Positions 9,046 through 18,542 of a stretch of DNA of 64,000 bases are shown here, one piece after another. This stretch comes from Methylomicrobium sp051061015 (GTDB lineage: Bacteria > Pseudomonadota > Gammaproteobacteria > Methylococcales > Methylomonadaceae): the NCBI GenBank assembly GCA_051061015.1, contig JBPFEG010000064.1, positions 39,417 through 103,416 of the forward strand. The letters run 5' to 3'. The notes under the pieces were generated by a model that was not told the DNA's origin, ran no database searches, and saw only the letters and a list, made by a program, of their open reading frames with translations. Each line of letters starts with the position of its first letter. The stretch's first letter is position 1. The position numbers and the translations under genes were made by a program.

Positions 9046-10221
9046 ATGTCAGTAAAAAGAATGGCTGATCTGGATTTGTCCGGCAAACGCGTATTGATTC
9101 GTCAGGATTTGAATGTTCCGGTCAAAAACGGCAAGGTCACCAGCGATATCCGCATTCAAGCCAGCGTGCCGACCATTCAGCAAGCTCTGGAAAAAGGCGC
9201 CGCAGTGATGCTGATGTCGCATCTCGGCCGTCCGGAAGAAGGCGTGTATGACGAAGCGTCCTCGTTGAAGCCGGTCGCCGAACGGCTGTCCGAACTGCTC
9301 GGCAAACCGGTGCGCCTCGAAAAAGACTGGATCGACGGGATTCAGATTCAGCCCGGCGAAGTGGTGCTGTGCGAAAACGTGCGGTTCAATGCTGGCGAAG
9401 GCAAAAACAAGGACGAGCTGGGCCAAAAAATGGCCGCGCTTTGCGATGTGTTCGTAATGGACGCGTTCGGCACCGCGCACCGCGCGCAAGCCTCGACGCA
9501 CAGCGTCGCGAAATTCGCGAAGGTCGTCTGCGCAGGCCCCTTGCTGGCCAGTGAACTCGATGCGCTGGGCAGAGCGCTGGAAACTCCGGCCAAGCCATTG
9601 GTCGCGATCGTCGGCGGCTCGAAAGTTTCGACCAAACTGACCGTGTTGAAATCATTGTCCGAGAAGGTCGATCAATTGATCGTCGGTGGCGGGATCGCCA
9701 ATACCTTCATCGCGGCGGCGGGGTTCCCGGTCGGCAAATCGCTGTATGAACCGGACCTGATCGGCGAAGCCAAGGAACTGATCGCGATGGCCAAGCAAAA
9801 CGGCTCCGATATTCCGATTCCGGTCGATGTGGTATGCGCGAAGGAATTCTCTGAAAGCGCGGCGGCAACCGTCAAAAAAGTCAATGAAGTGACCGAAGAC
9901 GATATGATCATGGATATCGGACCGGAAACCGCGAAACAATACGCCGAGATTCTGGCTTCCGCCAAAACGATCGTCTGGAACGGTCCGGTCGGCGTTTTCG
10001 AATTCGACCAGTTCGGCGGCGGCACGAAGGCGCTTGCCGAAGCGATCGCTGAATCCCCCGCGTTCTCTATCGCCGGCGGCGGCGATACGCTCGCCGCGAT
10101 CGACAAATACGGCATCAACGAAAAAGTGTCCTACACCTCGACCGGGGGCGGCGCTTTCCTGGAATTCCTCGAAGGCAAGGAACTCCCTGCCGTGGCGATA
10201 TTGAAAACACGCGGCGGCTAA
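9046..10221 (+). CDS. pgk: Phosphoglycerate kinase
   Basis: A 391-residue phosphoglycerate kinase, which transfers phosphate from 1,3-bisphosphoglycerate to ADP in glycolysis. Family motifs: LIRQDLNVP near the N-terminus (usual form RVDxNVP), SHLGRP, the IVGGSKVSTK nucleotide-site loop, WNGPVGVFE and the C-terminal GGGDTLAA. Length is typical of the bacterial enzyme. A ribosome binding site (gagagagaa) precedes the ATG. It stands alone here, without gap, pyk or fba beside it. Confidence 0.97.
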   Translation: MSVKRMADLDLSGKRVLIRQDLNVPVKNGKVTSDIRIQASVPTIQQALEKGAAVMLMSHLGRPEEGVYDEASSLKPVAERLSELLGKPVRLEKDWIDGIQIQPGEVVLCENVRFNAGEGKNKDELGQKMAALCDVFVMDAFGTAHRAQASTHSVAKFAKVVCAGPLLASELDALGRALETPAKPLVAIVGGSKVSTKLTVLKSLSEKVDQLIVGGGIANTFIAAAGFPVGKSLYEPDLIGEAKELIAMAKQNGSDIPIPVDVVCAKEFSESAAATVKKVNEVTEDDMIMDIGPETAKQYAEILASAKTIVWNGPVGVFEFDQFGGGTKALAEAIAESPAFSIAGGGDTLAAIDKYGINEKVSYTSTGGGAFLEFLEGKELPAVAILKTRGG

Positions 10222-10249
10222 ATCGTTCGCACTTTCCGCCAACCCCCAA

Positions 10250-10296
10250 CCTGCCCTTTCCTCCGCTATCGCCGTGGTAGCGGGAAAAAGGGCAAA
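10250..10296 (+). terminator. Long hairpin downstream of pgk
   Basis: TGCCCTTT and CCGCTA pair with TAGCGG and AAAGGGCA around a short loop, about 30 bases after the pgk stop. No T-run follows, so it may be a terminator or an mRNA 3'-stabilising hairpin. Confidence 0.4.
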
Positions 10297-10483
10297 CCGG
10301 CATAGCCTCGGTACGCAACCGGGGCAATCCCTTCAAAAACGTTCAATATTGCTAATATTCCGTTATTGCTAATATAATGGTTTTAAGCGTTTTGTAACGC
10401 ACTGATCAAAATATAGAAAACCATTACGAATCTGGCTGGTCAAATGATCAGACTGATTTTGAACTCATACTTATAGGATACCC

Positions 10484-10729
10484 ATGGCCAGAGTTACGAT
10501 TGAAGATTGTTTGGAACATGTCGAGAACCGCTTTAAGCTGGTATTGCTGGCGGCAACACGCGCACGTCAGTTGGGGCGCGGCGCGGATGAATTCGTACCG
10601 CGCGGCAAGGACAAGGATACCGTCGTCGCCTTGCGCGAAATTGCGGCAGGCCATGTGACGGCAGCCAATGTGAATGCCCTCCACCGGTCCAGCGAACATC
10701 ACGATCCGAATCCGATGTTCCGAGACTAA
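10484..10729 (+). CDS. rpoZ: RNA polymerase omega subunit
   Basis: An 81-residue omega subunit starting MARVTIEDCLEHVENRFKLV, with the characteristic ATRARQL and the ALREIAAGHVT stretch. It stabilises the beta' subunit in RNA polymerase. The spoT start lies 4 bases downstream, reproducing the widespread gammaproteobacterial rpoZ-spoT order (gmk, usually upstream, is absent). Confidence 0.97.
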   Translation: MARVTIEDCLEHVENRFKLVLLAATRARQLGRGADEFVPRGKDKDTVVALREIAAGHVTAANVNALHRSSEHHDPNPMFRD

Positions 10730-10733
10730 ACTT

Positions 10734-12902
10734 ATGTTGGAAATAGCCGATCCGATCGAACTCGAACGCCCTCAGGACAAGCTGGTCCGGCGTTTGTGCG
10801 AGATCCTGAACGGCTATCTCGATCCTCCTCAAATCGACGAGTGCGTCCGCGCCTATGAATTCGGCGCCTCGGCGCATTCGGGACAATTTCGCAAAAGCGG
10901 CGAAGCCTATATTTGCCACCCGGTCGCGGTCGCCATCAGCCTCGCCGAAATGCGGATGGACGCCAACTGCATCATGGCGGCGATCCTGCATGATGTCATA
11001 GAAGACACCCCGATCAGTAAGGCCGAACTGGCCAGCCACTTCAGCCCGGATGTCGCCGAACTGGTCGACGGCGTAACCAAACTGACCAAGATAGACGGTA
11101 TCTCGCGCGCCGAGGCCCAGGCCGAAAATGTACGCAAAATGTTCATGGCGATGACCCGTGATTTGCGTATCATCATGGTAAAACTCGCCGACCGCCTGCA
11201 CAATATGCAAACCCTCGACGTGATGCCGTCGGAAAAAAAACGCCGCATCGCCAGGGAAACATTAGACATTTATGCGCCTCTCGCGAATCGCCTGGGCATG
11301 AATAACATCCAGCAACACCTCGAAGTCCTGAGCTTCGAAGCGATGTATCCCAGACGTTATGCGATTCTGAAAGCCGCGGTTAAAAAAACACGCGGCTACG
11401 GTCTGAAAACAATCAATACGGTCGAGAATACGATTAAAAACCGGATGAGCCTGGCAGGCATCGCTTGCGATGTGTCCGGACGCGAAAAAAATCTGTACAG
11501 CATTTACACGAAGATGCGGCACAAGAAAATTTCCCTGCCGGATATTTTCGATGTGTATGCGTTTCGTATCTGCGTCGATGATATCGGCGACTGTTACCGT
11601 ACAATCGGCGTCGTCCACTCGCTTTACAATCCGAAACCCGGCCGCTTCAAGGACTATATCGCGCTGCCCAAAGCGAACGGTTATCAATCCCTGCATACCA
11701 CCCTGGTCGGCCCCGGCGGCGTACCGCTCGAAATCCAGGTTCGCACGCACGATATGCACCGGATGGCCGAATCGGGCATTGCGGCGCACTGGTTGTACAA
11801 ATCCGATGACGACAGGCACGAAAAATTCCAGAAGCGCGCGAACGAATGGCTGAAGGACATTCTCGAAATCCAGAAATCGGCCGGCGATTCTTTGGAATTC
11901 ATCGAAAACCTGAAGGTCGACCTGTTCCCACAGGAAGTTTTCGTGTTCACGCCGAAAGGCAATATCGTGAAGGTTCCGCGCGGCTCGACCGTGGTCGACT
12001 TCGCCTATGCGGTGCACACCGACATCGGCAATCAATGCATTTCCGCGCGGATCGACAAACAGCTTGCGCCGCTGCAAACCAAGCTCGAAAACGGCGTGAT
12101 GGTCGACATCATCACCGCGCCGTGGGCCCGGCCGAATCCGTTATGGCTGAACTTCGTGATCACCGCCAAAGCCCGCTCGAGCATCCGCAGCTATCTGAAA
12201 AATTTTAACCGCAAAGAAGCGATCCTGCTCGGCCGCCGCCTGCTCGAAAAAGAGCTGCAGGCGATGGATCTCCATCTCGAACAGATCGACGAAAAACGGA
12301 TACAGGACCTGCTCAAGATTACCGCCAAGCCGTCCCTGGACGACCTGTTCGAGGACATCGGCCTCGGCAACAAAATGCCTTTCCTAATCGCTAAGCGGCT
12401 CTCTCAGGACGATATACACGGGGCGATCAAACTGGAAGAAACCCGCCAGTCCCGCGCTGCACCGCTGATCATTAAGGGCACTGAAGGCATGATCATCACG
12501 CTGGCAAAATGTTGCCGGCCAATTCCGGGCGATACGATCGTCGGCTTCTACAATCCGGGTAAAGGCATTGTCGTCCATCATAACGAATGTCATAACAGCA
12601 GCGATACCCGTAAAAAACAGGCCAACTGGCTCGATGTCGAATGGAGCCACGATCTGACCACCGAATTCCCGGCCGAATTGCGTCTCGAAGTGATGAATCG
12701 TACCGGGACGCTGGCGACGATACTTGCCGCGATTTCCGAGATGAATTCGAACATCGAAAACGTCAGCGTCGCCGATCAGGACGATAAAATCTGCGTGGAT
12801 CTGATCACGCTCAGCGTAAAAAACCGCGTGCATCTGGCCGACATCATGCGTAAGCTGAAAAAATTGCCGATCGTGGTGAAAATTGAACGCGTCAGGGCCT
12901 GA
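10734..12902 (+). CDS. spoT: Bifunctional (p)ppGpp synthetase/hydrolase SpoT
   Basis: A 722-residue RelA/SpoT homologue with the full domain order. The N-terminal HD hydrolase domain has its metal motif in ILHDVIEDT; the synthetase domain shows DVYAFRICVDD, KPGRFKDYIA and GYQSLHTT; then a TGS domain (VFVFTPKGNIVKVPRGST), a conserved zinc-finger-like segment (AKCCRPIPGD) and a C-terminal ACT domain. The intact HD motif indicates hydrolase activity, so SpoT rather than RelA. The ATG at 10734 is chosen over the in-frame ATG at 10674, which lies inside rpoZ. It probably shares a transcript with rpoZ. Confidence 0.96.
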   Translation: MLEIADPIELERPQDKLVRRLCEILNGYLDPPQIDECVRAYEFGASAHSGQFRKSGEAYICHPVAVAISLAEMRMDANCIMAAILHDVIEDTPISKAELASHFSPDVAELVDGVTKLTKIDGISRAEAQAENVRKMFMAMTRDLRIIMVKLADRLHNMQTLDVMPSEKKRRIARETLDIYAPLANRLGMNNIQQHLEVLSFEAMYPRRYAILKAAVKKTRGYGLKTINTVENTIKNRMSLAGIACDVSGREKNLYSIYTKMRHKKISLPDIFDVYAFRICVDDIGDCYRTIGVVHSLYNPKPGRFKDYIALPKANGYQSLHTTLVGPGGVPLEIQVRTHDMHRMAESGIAAHWLYKSDDDRHEKFQKRANEWLKDILEIQKSAGDSLEFIENLKVDLFPQEVFVFTPKGNIVKVPRGSTVVDFAYAVHTDIGNQCISARIDKQLAPLQTKLENGVMVDIITAPWARPNPLWLNFVITAKARSSIRSYLKNFNRKEAILLGRRLLEKELQAMDLHLEQIDEKRIQDLLKITAKPSLDDLFEDIGLGNKMPFLIAKRLSQDDIHGAIKLEETRQSRAAPLIIKGTEGMIITLAKCCRPIPGDTIVGFYNPGKGIVVHHNECHNSSDTRKKQANWLDVEWSHDLTTEFPAELRLEVMNRTGTLATILAAISEMNSNIENVSVADQDDKICVDLITLSVKNRVHLADIMRKLKKLPIVVKIERVRA

Positions 12903-12954
12903 TCCAGTCCGGACATCCAGAAATTGCTTTACGAAATCTCAGTCCATTGCTCTC

Positions 12955-13359
12955 ATGCTCAAAGAAATCATCAGCACCGACAAAGCGCCCCAGGCAATCG
13001 GCCCCTATTCGCAAGCGGTCAGAGCGGACCGCACGGTCTATCTGTCCGGCCAAATCCCGTTGTCGCCGAAGACGATGACCCTCGTCGACGGCGATATCAA
13101 AAACCAGATCGTTCAGGTCTTCGAAAATCTGCAAGCGGTCGCCGAAGCCGCAGGCGGAACGTTTGCCGATTTCGTCAAACTGAATGTATACCTGACCGAT
13201 CTGGCGCACTTCCCGCTGGTTAATGAAGTGATGGGGCACTATTTTCAGCAACCTTATCCGGCGCGCGCCGCGGTCGGCGTTGCCGCGCTGCCGAAAGGCG
13301 CGCTGGTCGAGATCGACGGCATCATGTGCCTGCCGCCGCAGGAATATCCGGCCTCCTGA
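12955..13359 (+). CDS. ridA: RidA family enamine/imine deaminase
   Basis: A 134-residue YjgF/RidA protein that hydrolyses reactive enamine/imine intermediates released by PLP enzymes. It shows KAPQAIGPYSQAV, VYLSGQIP, the trimer-site VKLNVYLTDL and YPARAAVGVAALPKGALVEIDG, with the catalytic arginine in PARAAV. The start at 12955 gives the usual MLKEIISTDKAP. It sits between spoT and recG, a common gammaproteobacterial arrangement. Confidence 0.95.
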   Translation: MLKEIISTDKAPQAIGPYSQAVRADRTVYLSGQIPLSPKTMTLVDGDIKNQIVQVFENLQAVAEAAGGTFADFVKLNVYLTDLAHFPLVNEVMGHYFQQPYPARAAVGVAALPKGALVEIDGIMCLPPQEYPAS

Positions 13360-13369
13360 AGCCTATACG

Positions 13370-15451
13370 ATGAACCGTCTGCAGCAACCGGTTTCCGCGC
13401 TCGCGGGAATCGGCGCACAAACCGCGCGGCGCTTCGAAAAACTGGGCATCCGCGTCATTCAGGACCTGCTGTTTCATCTGCCGGTACGTTACGAAGACCG
13501 CACCCAACTCACGCCGATCGGCTCGCTCGCGGCTGGCATGACCGCGATGATCGCCGGCAGAGTCGAATTCGCCGATATCCTGCCGCGCGGACGCAAGAGC
13601 CTGGTCGTCCGGATCGCCGACGACACCGGATTCATTTCATTAAAATTTTTTCATTATTCAGCGAACCAGTTTCACGCCTTCACGCCCGGGGCGCTGGTCA
13701 GCTGCTACGGCGAAGCACGGTACGGCTATGCCGGCCTGGAGATGACTCACCCGGATTACCGGATTGTCGCCGATACCGAAAATTTCGCGCTGGATACACG
13801 TCTGACGCCGGTCTATCCGCTGACCGAAGGGCTGGGTCAAACCGCAGTCAGAAAAGCCGTCAAACAGGCGCTTGCCCTGTGCGAGCACGACGCCCGTCTG
13901 TTGCCCGATTGGATTCCCGAACGGCTGTTGCAACGCTTACGTTTTCCTTCCCTGCACGAAGCGCTGCAAACCTTGCATACGCCCGGCGAACCGGCCGCCT
14001 CTGCCGCGCTGCAAAACGGCAGCCATCCGGCCCTGAAACGGCTCGCGTTTGAAGAACTGCTGACGCATTATCTAAGCCTCCGCTCGGCCAAAAGCCTTAA
14101 TCAATCCTGCCAAGCGCCGCTACTGGCCGGTAATCCGGCCGCCGCCGACCATTTCCTCCGCTGCCTGCCTTTTCCGCTGACCGGAGCACAACAACGTGTG
14201 ATCGCCGAAATCGCCGACAACTGCCGAAAGATGCAGCCGATGATGCGGCTCGTGCAAGGCGATGTCGGTTCCGGCAAAACAGTCGTCGCGGCCTATGCGG
14301 CGCTGCTCGCGATCAGTTCGGGCTATCAGACGGCCGTCATGGCGCCCACCGAACTATTGGCCGAACAGCATTACCGCAATTTCAGCACTTGGTTCAGCCA
14401 TTTCGACACCAACGTCGTCCTGTTGACGGGCCAATTGAAAGGCAAACCACGCAACGATATTCTCGCGTCGTTGAAAGCCGGCTCGGCGCAGATTGCGATC
14501 GGCACCCATGCCCTGTTTCAGGAGGGTGTCGAATTTAACCGGCTCGGTCTTTGCGTAATTGACGAACAACACCGGTTCGGCGTGCATCAGCGCCTGGCGT
14601 TACGCGAAAAAGGCCGCCAGTCAGGCGTCCGTCCGCATCAGCTGGTGATGACCGCGACACCGATTCCACGCACGCTGGCAATGCTGCAATATTCGGATCT
14701 CGACATTTCGGTCATCGACGAATTGCCGCCGGGCCGGAAACCGATCGTAACCAGCGTGATCCCGGCCGACCGCCGCGGCGAAGTGATCGCCCGCATCAAC
14801 GGCTGGGTCGCGCAAAAGAAGCAGGCGTATTGGGTCTGCACCTTGATCGAGGAATCGGAAGCGCTGCAATGCGAGGCGGCCGAAAAAACCGCGGAAATAT
14901 TGACTGAAGCGCTGCCCGGCGTACGGGTCGCGTTGATCCACGGGCGCATGAAAGCGGCGGAGAAAGACGCAATCATGCAGGCCTTCAAACAACATCAGGT
15001 CGATCTTCTGGTCGCGACGACGGTGATCGAAGTCGGCGTCGACGTGCCGAATGCCGGCCTGATGATCATCGAAAACCCGGAACGGCTCGGTCTCTCCCAG
15101 TTGCACCAGTTGCGCGGACGCGTCGGCCGGGGCGACAGCGACAGCTATTGCCTGCTGTTGTACCAATCCCCCTTGTCCGATATGGCCCGCCAGCGGCTCG
15201 GGATTTTACGCGACAGCAACGACGGCTTTGTGATTGCCGAAAAGGACCTGGAACTGCGCGGTCCCGGCGAAGTGCTCGGCACGCGCCAGACCGGCGCGAT
15301 GCATTTCAAAATCGCGGATTTGTCCAGAGACGCCGATTTGCTGGATAATATTCAGGAAATCGGTGATCAGTTCTTCAAGGAAGCGCCGAACGCCATTCAG
15401 CCCCTGTGCGATCGCTGGCTCGGGGCCTCCATTGATTACGCCGAGGTTTGA
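13370..15451 (+). CDS. recG: ATP-dependent DNA helicase RecG
   Basis: A 693-residue RecG, which reverses stalled replication forks and branch-migrates Holliday junctions. The N-terminal wedge domain contains an OB-fold (about residues 55-150). Helicase motifs follow: I GDVGSGKT, Ia APTELLAEQH, II DEQH, III TATPIPRT, V/VI ATTVIEVGVDVPNA and QLRGRVGRG. The ATG at 13370 starts the conserved MNRLQQPVSALAGIG. It lies 10 bases after ridA, so is probably cotranscribed. Confidence 0.96.
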   Translation: MNRLQQPVSALAGIGAQTARRFEKLGIRVIQDLLFHLPVRYEDRTQLTPIGSLAAGMTAMIAGRVEFADILPRGRKSLVVRIADDTGFISLKFFHYSANQFHAFTPGALVSCYGEARYGYAGLEMTHPDYRIVADTENFALDTRLTPVYPLTEGLGQTAVRKAVKQALALCEHDARLLPDWIPERLLQRLRFPSLHEALQTLHTPGEPAASAALQNGSHPALKRLAFEELLTHYLSLRSAKSLNQSCQAPLLAGNPAAADHFLRCLPFPLTGAQQRVIAEIADNCRKMQPMMRLVQGDVGSGKTVVAAYAALLAISSGYQTAVMAPTELLAEQHYRNFSTWFSHFDTNVVLLTGQLKGKPRNDILASLKAGSAQIAIGTHALFQEGVEFNRLGLCVIDEQHRFGVHQRLALREKGRQSGVRPHQLVMTATPIPRTLAMLQYSDLDISVIDELPPGRKPIVTSVIPADRRGEVIARINGWVAQKKQAYWVCTLIEESEALQCEAAEKTAEILTEALPGVRVALIHGRMKAAEKDAIMQAFKQHQVDLLVATTVIEVGVDVPNAGLMIIENPERLGLSQLHQLRGRVGRGDSDSYCLLLYQSPLSDMARQRLGILRDSNDGFVIAEKDLELRGPGEVLGTRQTGAMHFKIADLSRDADLLDNIQEIGDQFFKEAPNAIQPLCDRWLGASIDYAEV

Positions 15452-15457
15452 ACCTGT

Positions 15458-16021
15458 TTGCCGTCCCAAAGCCTGTTATTGCCCCGTGAACCCGCGTGGA
15501 TGGAAAACCGTCCCGGACTCCGTCATACCCTGCCTGAAAGTGTTGCCTCCTGGACTTACGAACCCGGCTCGCTGACCCGACGTCTGCGTGGCTATTACGG
15601 CAGCGCAGTCAAGGTCGATGTGCTTTATCACCGCTGGCTGACGCCGTTTCTGAGCGAGCGCAAACTGCTGAATCAATCCGAGCACCGTTATTGCCTGACC
15701 CGCGAAGTGATGCTGCACGCAGATGGCGTACCGCTGATCCTGGCCCGTACGATCATGCCGGACCGGACGATCAAGTCCGCGCACCGCAACCTGTCGCATC
15801 TCGGCAGCCGGCCCCTCGGCGAAGTGATATTTTCGTATCCCGACCTCGAACGACTGGAACTTCAGGTCACGTCGCTGAACCCGTGCGCCTGGAGTTCAAC
15901 CGCTCTGGAACTGGGCAGGATCAACGCACCGGTCTGGGGCCGAAGAACCGTTTATGCGATCATGCACCAGCCGCTGCTGGTCAGTGAGTTTTTCATGCCC
16001 GGCGCGCTGGCAATTGCCTGA
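15458..16021 (+). CDS. ubiC: Chorismate--pyruvate lyase
   Basis: A 187-residue UbiC, which converts chorismate to 4-hydroxybenzoate and pyruvate in the first committed step of ubiquinone synthesis. The family pattern is visible: EPAW near the start, SLTRRLR, the active-site REVML with conserved Arg and Glu, LGSRPLGEVIF, and WGRRTVY with the C-terminal VSEFFMP. The frame opens with TTG at 15458; a second TTG at 15479 or ATG at 15500 are alternatives, but the ATG would cut the conserved EPAW. It lies seven bases after recG. Confidence 0.9.
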   Translation: MPSQSLLLPREPAWMENRPGLRHTLPESVASWTYEPGSLTRRLRGYYGSAVKVDVLYHRWLTPFLSERKLLNQSEHRYCLTREVMLHADGVPLILARTIMPDRTIKSAHRNLSHLGSRPLGEVIFSYPDLERLELQVTSLNPCAWSSTALELGRINAPVWGRRTVYAIMHQPLLVSEFFMPGALAIA

Positions 16022-16022
16022 C

Positions 16023-16844
16023 TCAATTTCGTGAAGCCTTCACGATCGCGCTCGGATGGCGAATCAGCATCGAATAGCCGCCCTTGTATTTGTTCAGCCA
16101 GCCGCGCACCTCGACCGGCTGCCCGAGATAACTGTCCAAATCGGGAAACATCGACAAGCCCTGTTTTTCAATCCGCGCTTCGAACTTATTCGAAAATTTC
16201 AGGTAGACAAATTTCCGGCTGCTGCGCAAATCGACGACTCGGCCGATGACCCGAGTCCAGCCGGGATGACCGGAAGCGGGCAGACGGTCGACCGGAATCG
16301 GATCGTATTCCGGCTTGCGCCAAATTCCCAAACGCGCCTGTTCGGCTTTGCTTCCGGCGCTAACCAGTTGCTCGACATACAGCAGATTCGGCGGATAGAT
16401 ATTCACCGCCGCGAGACCCTGCTCGACCAGTTGCAGGTTGATATGCTCCTTCCGATCGGTGAACACATGCGCCAGCGTCCTGCCATATTTGTCGGTCCAT
16501 TCGGCATCCGTTTCCAGCCGGACCTTGCGGTTTTGCAGCTTGCCGGTCAGCCAGCGCTTCGCTTCCTCGCCGCCCGCCTGTTCCGGTTGATTACGATGTT
16601 CGACCTCCGGAGTATTCACGCCGAGCAGCCTGACCTTGCGGCCGTCTTCGAGCATCAGCGTGTCGCCGTCAAACACTTTTTTGACCTGATAAAAACCATA
16701 GCCCGGCTTGATATCGAGCACTTTCGCCGTCGCAGCCGGACGGTCAGAATAATGCTTGTTGCCGGCTTCGTCGCGCCAGCCGTAAATTTCAGCTTGGGCC
16801 CAATAAGCCAGGCACAACAGTAAAAATGATACGATACGCCGCAT
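16023..16844 (-). CDS. Secreted DUF4124-thermonuclease protein
   Basis: A 273-residue exported nuclease-like protein. A signal peptide (MRRIVSFLLLCLAYWAQA) is followed by a DUF4124 segment (EIYGWRDEAGNKHYSDRP), then a staphylococcal-nuclease domain with VFDGDTLMLEDGRKVRLLGVNTPE, the EAKRWL helix, YGRTLAHV and EQGLAAV. The family's catalytic Arg/Asp/Glu set appears present. A C-terminal OB-like tail (about 195-270) resembles stand-alone domains in similar proteins. The ATG at 16844 is preferred because AAGGA lies just upstream and the signal peptide begins there. It probably degrades extracellular or periplasmic nucleic acid. It converges on ubiC. Confidence 0.86.
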   Translation of the reverse strand: MRRIVSFLLLCLAYWAQAEIYGWRDEAGNKHYSDRPAATAKVLDIKPGYGFYQVKKVFDGDTLMLEDGRKVRLLGVNTPEVEHRNQPEQAGGEEAKRWLTGKLQNRKVRLETDAEWTDKYGRTLAHVFTDRKEHINLQLVEQGLAAVNIYPPNLLYVEQLVSAGSKAEQARLGIWRKPEYDPIPVDRLPASGHPGWTRVIGRVVDLRSSRKFVYLKFSNKFEARIEKQGLSMFPDLDSYLGQPVEVRGWLNKYKGGYSMLIRHPSAIVKASRN

Positions 16845-16924
16845 GAATTTCCTTAAAAGGCGAGAATGAACAGGCAAGCGGAGTTGTCCCATAAGACATC
16901 AAAAACGCTTATTTTAGCCTAACC

Positions 16925-17338
16925 ATGAAGAATACTTTACTTAGCGAGCTGCTTTTCGTTTACGGGACGTTGCGGCGCGCCAGCGATCACTCGCTCGCCC
17001 GGCTTTTGGCCTCAAAGGCGGAATGGCTCGGAGTTGCGGAATTTCGCGGCTTGCTGTTCGATGTAGGCTCGTACCCCGGCGCAGTACCGTCCAATGATCC
17101 GGCGCATCGGGTTCGAGGCGAAGCCTATCGGCTGACGGATCCTGTTACAATACTGGCTCTGCTCGACCGCTATGAAGAATTCGGCGAAGAATTCCCGGAA
17201 CCGAACGAGTTTATCCGCACGAAGCAGGCGGTGGTGCTCGGTAGTTCGCAGGTCGAAGCCTGGATTTATCTTTACAATTATCCGACAGACGGCCTGGCCT
17301 TGCTGGGACACGACTATTTTTCAGAGACTCAAGACTAA
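16925..17338 (+). CDS. Gamma-glutamylcyclotransferase-family protein
   Basis: A 137-residue protein of the GGCT/AIG2 fold. It shows the substrate-loop motif VYGTLRR, GLLFDVGSYPGAV, and the conserved Glu in LDRYEEF. The family cyclises gamma-glutamyl amines or dipeptides to 5-oxoproline, or repairs gamma-glutamyl amine adducts. It ends three bases before dtd, so the two are probably cotranscribed. The substrate is not determinable. Confidence 0.85.
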   Translation: MKNTLLSELLFVYGTLRRASDHSLARLLASKAEWLGVAEFRGLLFDVGSYPGAVPSNDPAHRVRGEAYRLTDPVTILALLDRYEEFGEEFPEPNEFIRTKQAVVLGSSQVEAWIYLYNYPTDGLALLGHDYFSETQD

Positions 17339-17341
17339 TCC

Positions 17342-17782
17342 ATGATCACGATCATCCAGCGCGTTACAACCGCCCATGTCGCGGTGGACAATCAAATCAT
17401 CGGCAAGATTGATACCGGCATCATGGCGCTGGTCGCGGTCGAAAAGGAAGACAGCGAAAAGCAGGCAGAACGCCTGCTCGAACGGATCATCAATTACCGG
17501 ATATTTCCGGACGAAGCCGGGAAGATGAATCTGAGCCTTCACGACATCAATGGCGGTTTGCTACTGGTGCCGCAATTTACGCTGGCCGCCGATACGCAAA
17601 AAGGCAACCGGCCCAGCTTCACCTCCGCCGCACCGCCGGAGCACGGCAAAAAACTGTTCGGATATCTGCAGGACCAGGCGCTGATCCTCTATCCTTCCGT
17701 ACAATTCGGCCGCTTCGGCGCCGACATGCAGGTTGCACTGGTCAATGACGGCCCGGTGACCTTTACGCTGAGATCGCACTGA
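17342..17782 (+). CDS. dtd: D-aminoacyl-tRNA deacylase
   Basis: A 146-residue Dtd, which removes D-amino acids mischarged onto tRNA. Landmarks are the N-terminal MITIIQRVTTAHVAVD, the catalytic PQFTLAADTQKGNRPSF loop, and the GRFGADMQVALVNDGPVTF segment with the cis Gly-Pro equivalent region. Length is standard. Confidence 0.96.
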   Translation: MITIIQRVTTAHVAVDNQIIGKIDTGIMALVAVEKEDSEKQAERLLERIINYRIFPDEAGKMNLSLHDINGGLLLVPQFTLAADTQKGNRPSFTSAAPPEHGKKLFGYLQDQALILYPSVQFGRFGADMQVALVNDGPVTFTLRSH

Positions 17783-17792
17783 ACGGCTTGCG

Positions 17793-17933
17793 TCACCAGC
17801 CTTCGTCCTCATCGTTTTGATAAGGCTGAGATTTGACATGATCGGGAATTTTCGGAATCTTCGCCGAACGCAGCAACAGCAATGCGCTGCCCAATACGAA
17901 CAGTAAAGCGATAATGAACAGTATGATCCACAT
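17793..17933 (-). CDS. DUF2897-type small membrane protein
   Basis: A 46-residue protein: a single membrane helix (residues 2-21, WIILFIIALLFVLGSALLLL), then a short basic and acidic tail with RSAKIPKIPDH and ending DEDEGW. The pattern of helix, RS-KIPKIPDHVK and terminal aromatic fits the DUF2897 family of gammaproteobacteria. Function unknown. It sits alone on the minus strand between dtd and the RraA-like gene. Confidence 0.7.
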   Translation of the reverse strand: MWIILFIIALLFVLGSALLLLRSAKIPKIPDHVKSQPYQNDEDEGW

Positions 17934-18019
17934 CGGAATGACCTTTTTGAGTTGCCTGGCAGAGTCCGATAGACTATAACATACCCCGACCCAACCGAAG
18001 CCGACCGGAGCTTACCTTG

Positions 18020-18505
18020 ATGACTTTCGCCACCGCCCGCCTCTGCGATATCCACGCTCAGGAAGCGCATTTTCAGATCGCTGAACCGCTGTTCAAGTCA
18101 TACGGCGCCAATCCGGTATTTTGGGGACGTATTACCACCTTAAAGAGCTTCGAAGACAATGCGCTGATCAAAACCGCGTTGCAGGAAAAAGCGGACGGCC
18201 GGATTCTGGTCGTGGACGGCGGCGGGTCGCACCGCTGCGCGCTGATCGACATCGATCTTGCCAATCTGGCAGTCGCCAACGGCTGGCAAGGACTGTTGAT
18301 TTACGGCTGCGTCCGCGACACCGCGCTGCTGGCCGAATTGCCGATCGGTATCCGGGCGCTGCATGCACATCCGCTGCAAAGCCACCAGAAAAACCTCGGC
18401 GACCGTGACCTGCCGATCACATTTGCCGGCGTCAATTTCAAAAAAGATCATTTTTTATATACCGATCATGACGGAATCGTCGTCTCGGACAAAATGTTGA
18501 GTTAA
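18020..18505 (+). CDS. rraA: RraA-family protein (RNase E regulator / HMG aldolase fold)
   Basis: A 161-residue RraA-fold protein. It carries the family block FWGRITTLKSFEDNALIKTAL, VVDGGGSHRCALID, the GLLIYGCVRDTA loop and the C-terminal DHDGIVVSD. The GCVRD motif that binds metal and pyruvate in the aldolase branch is present (usual form G-x-x-R-D), so both an RNase E inhibitor role and a 4-hydroxy-4-methyl-2-oxoglutarate aldolase role are possible; length fits RraA. The ATG at 18020 follows an in-frame TTG. Confidence 0.88.
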   Translation: MTFATARLCDIHAQEAHFQIAEPLFKSYGANPVFWGRITTLKSFEDNALIKTALQEKADGRILVVDGGGSHRCALIDIDLANLAVANGWQGLLIYGCVRDTALLAELPIGIRALHAHPLQSHQKNLGDRDLPITFAGVNFKKDHFLYTDHDGIVVSDKMLS

Positions 18506-18542
18506 AATAACCCGATATATTACCCACTACAGAAGTCAAGAT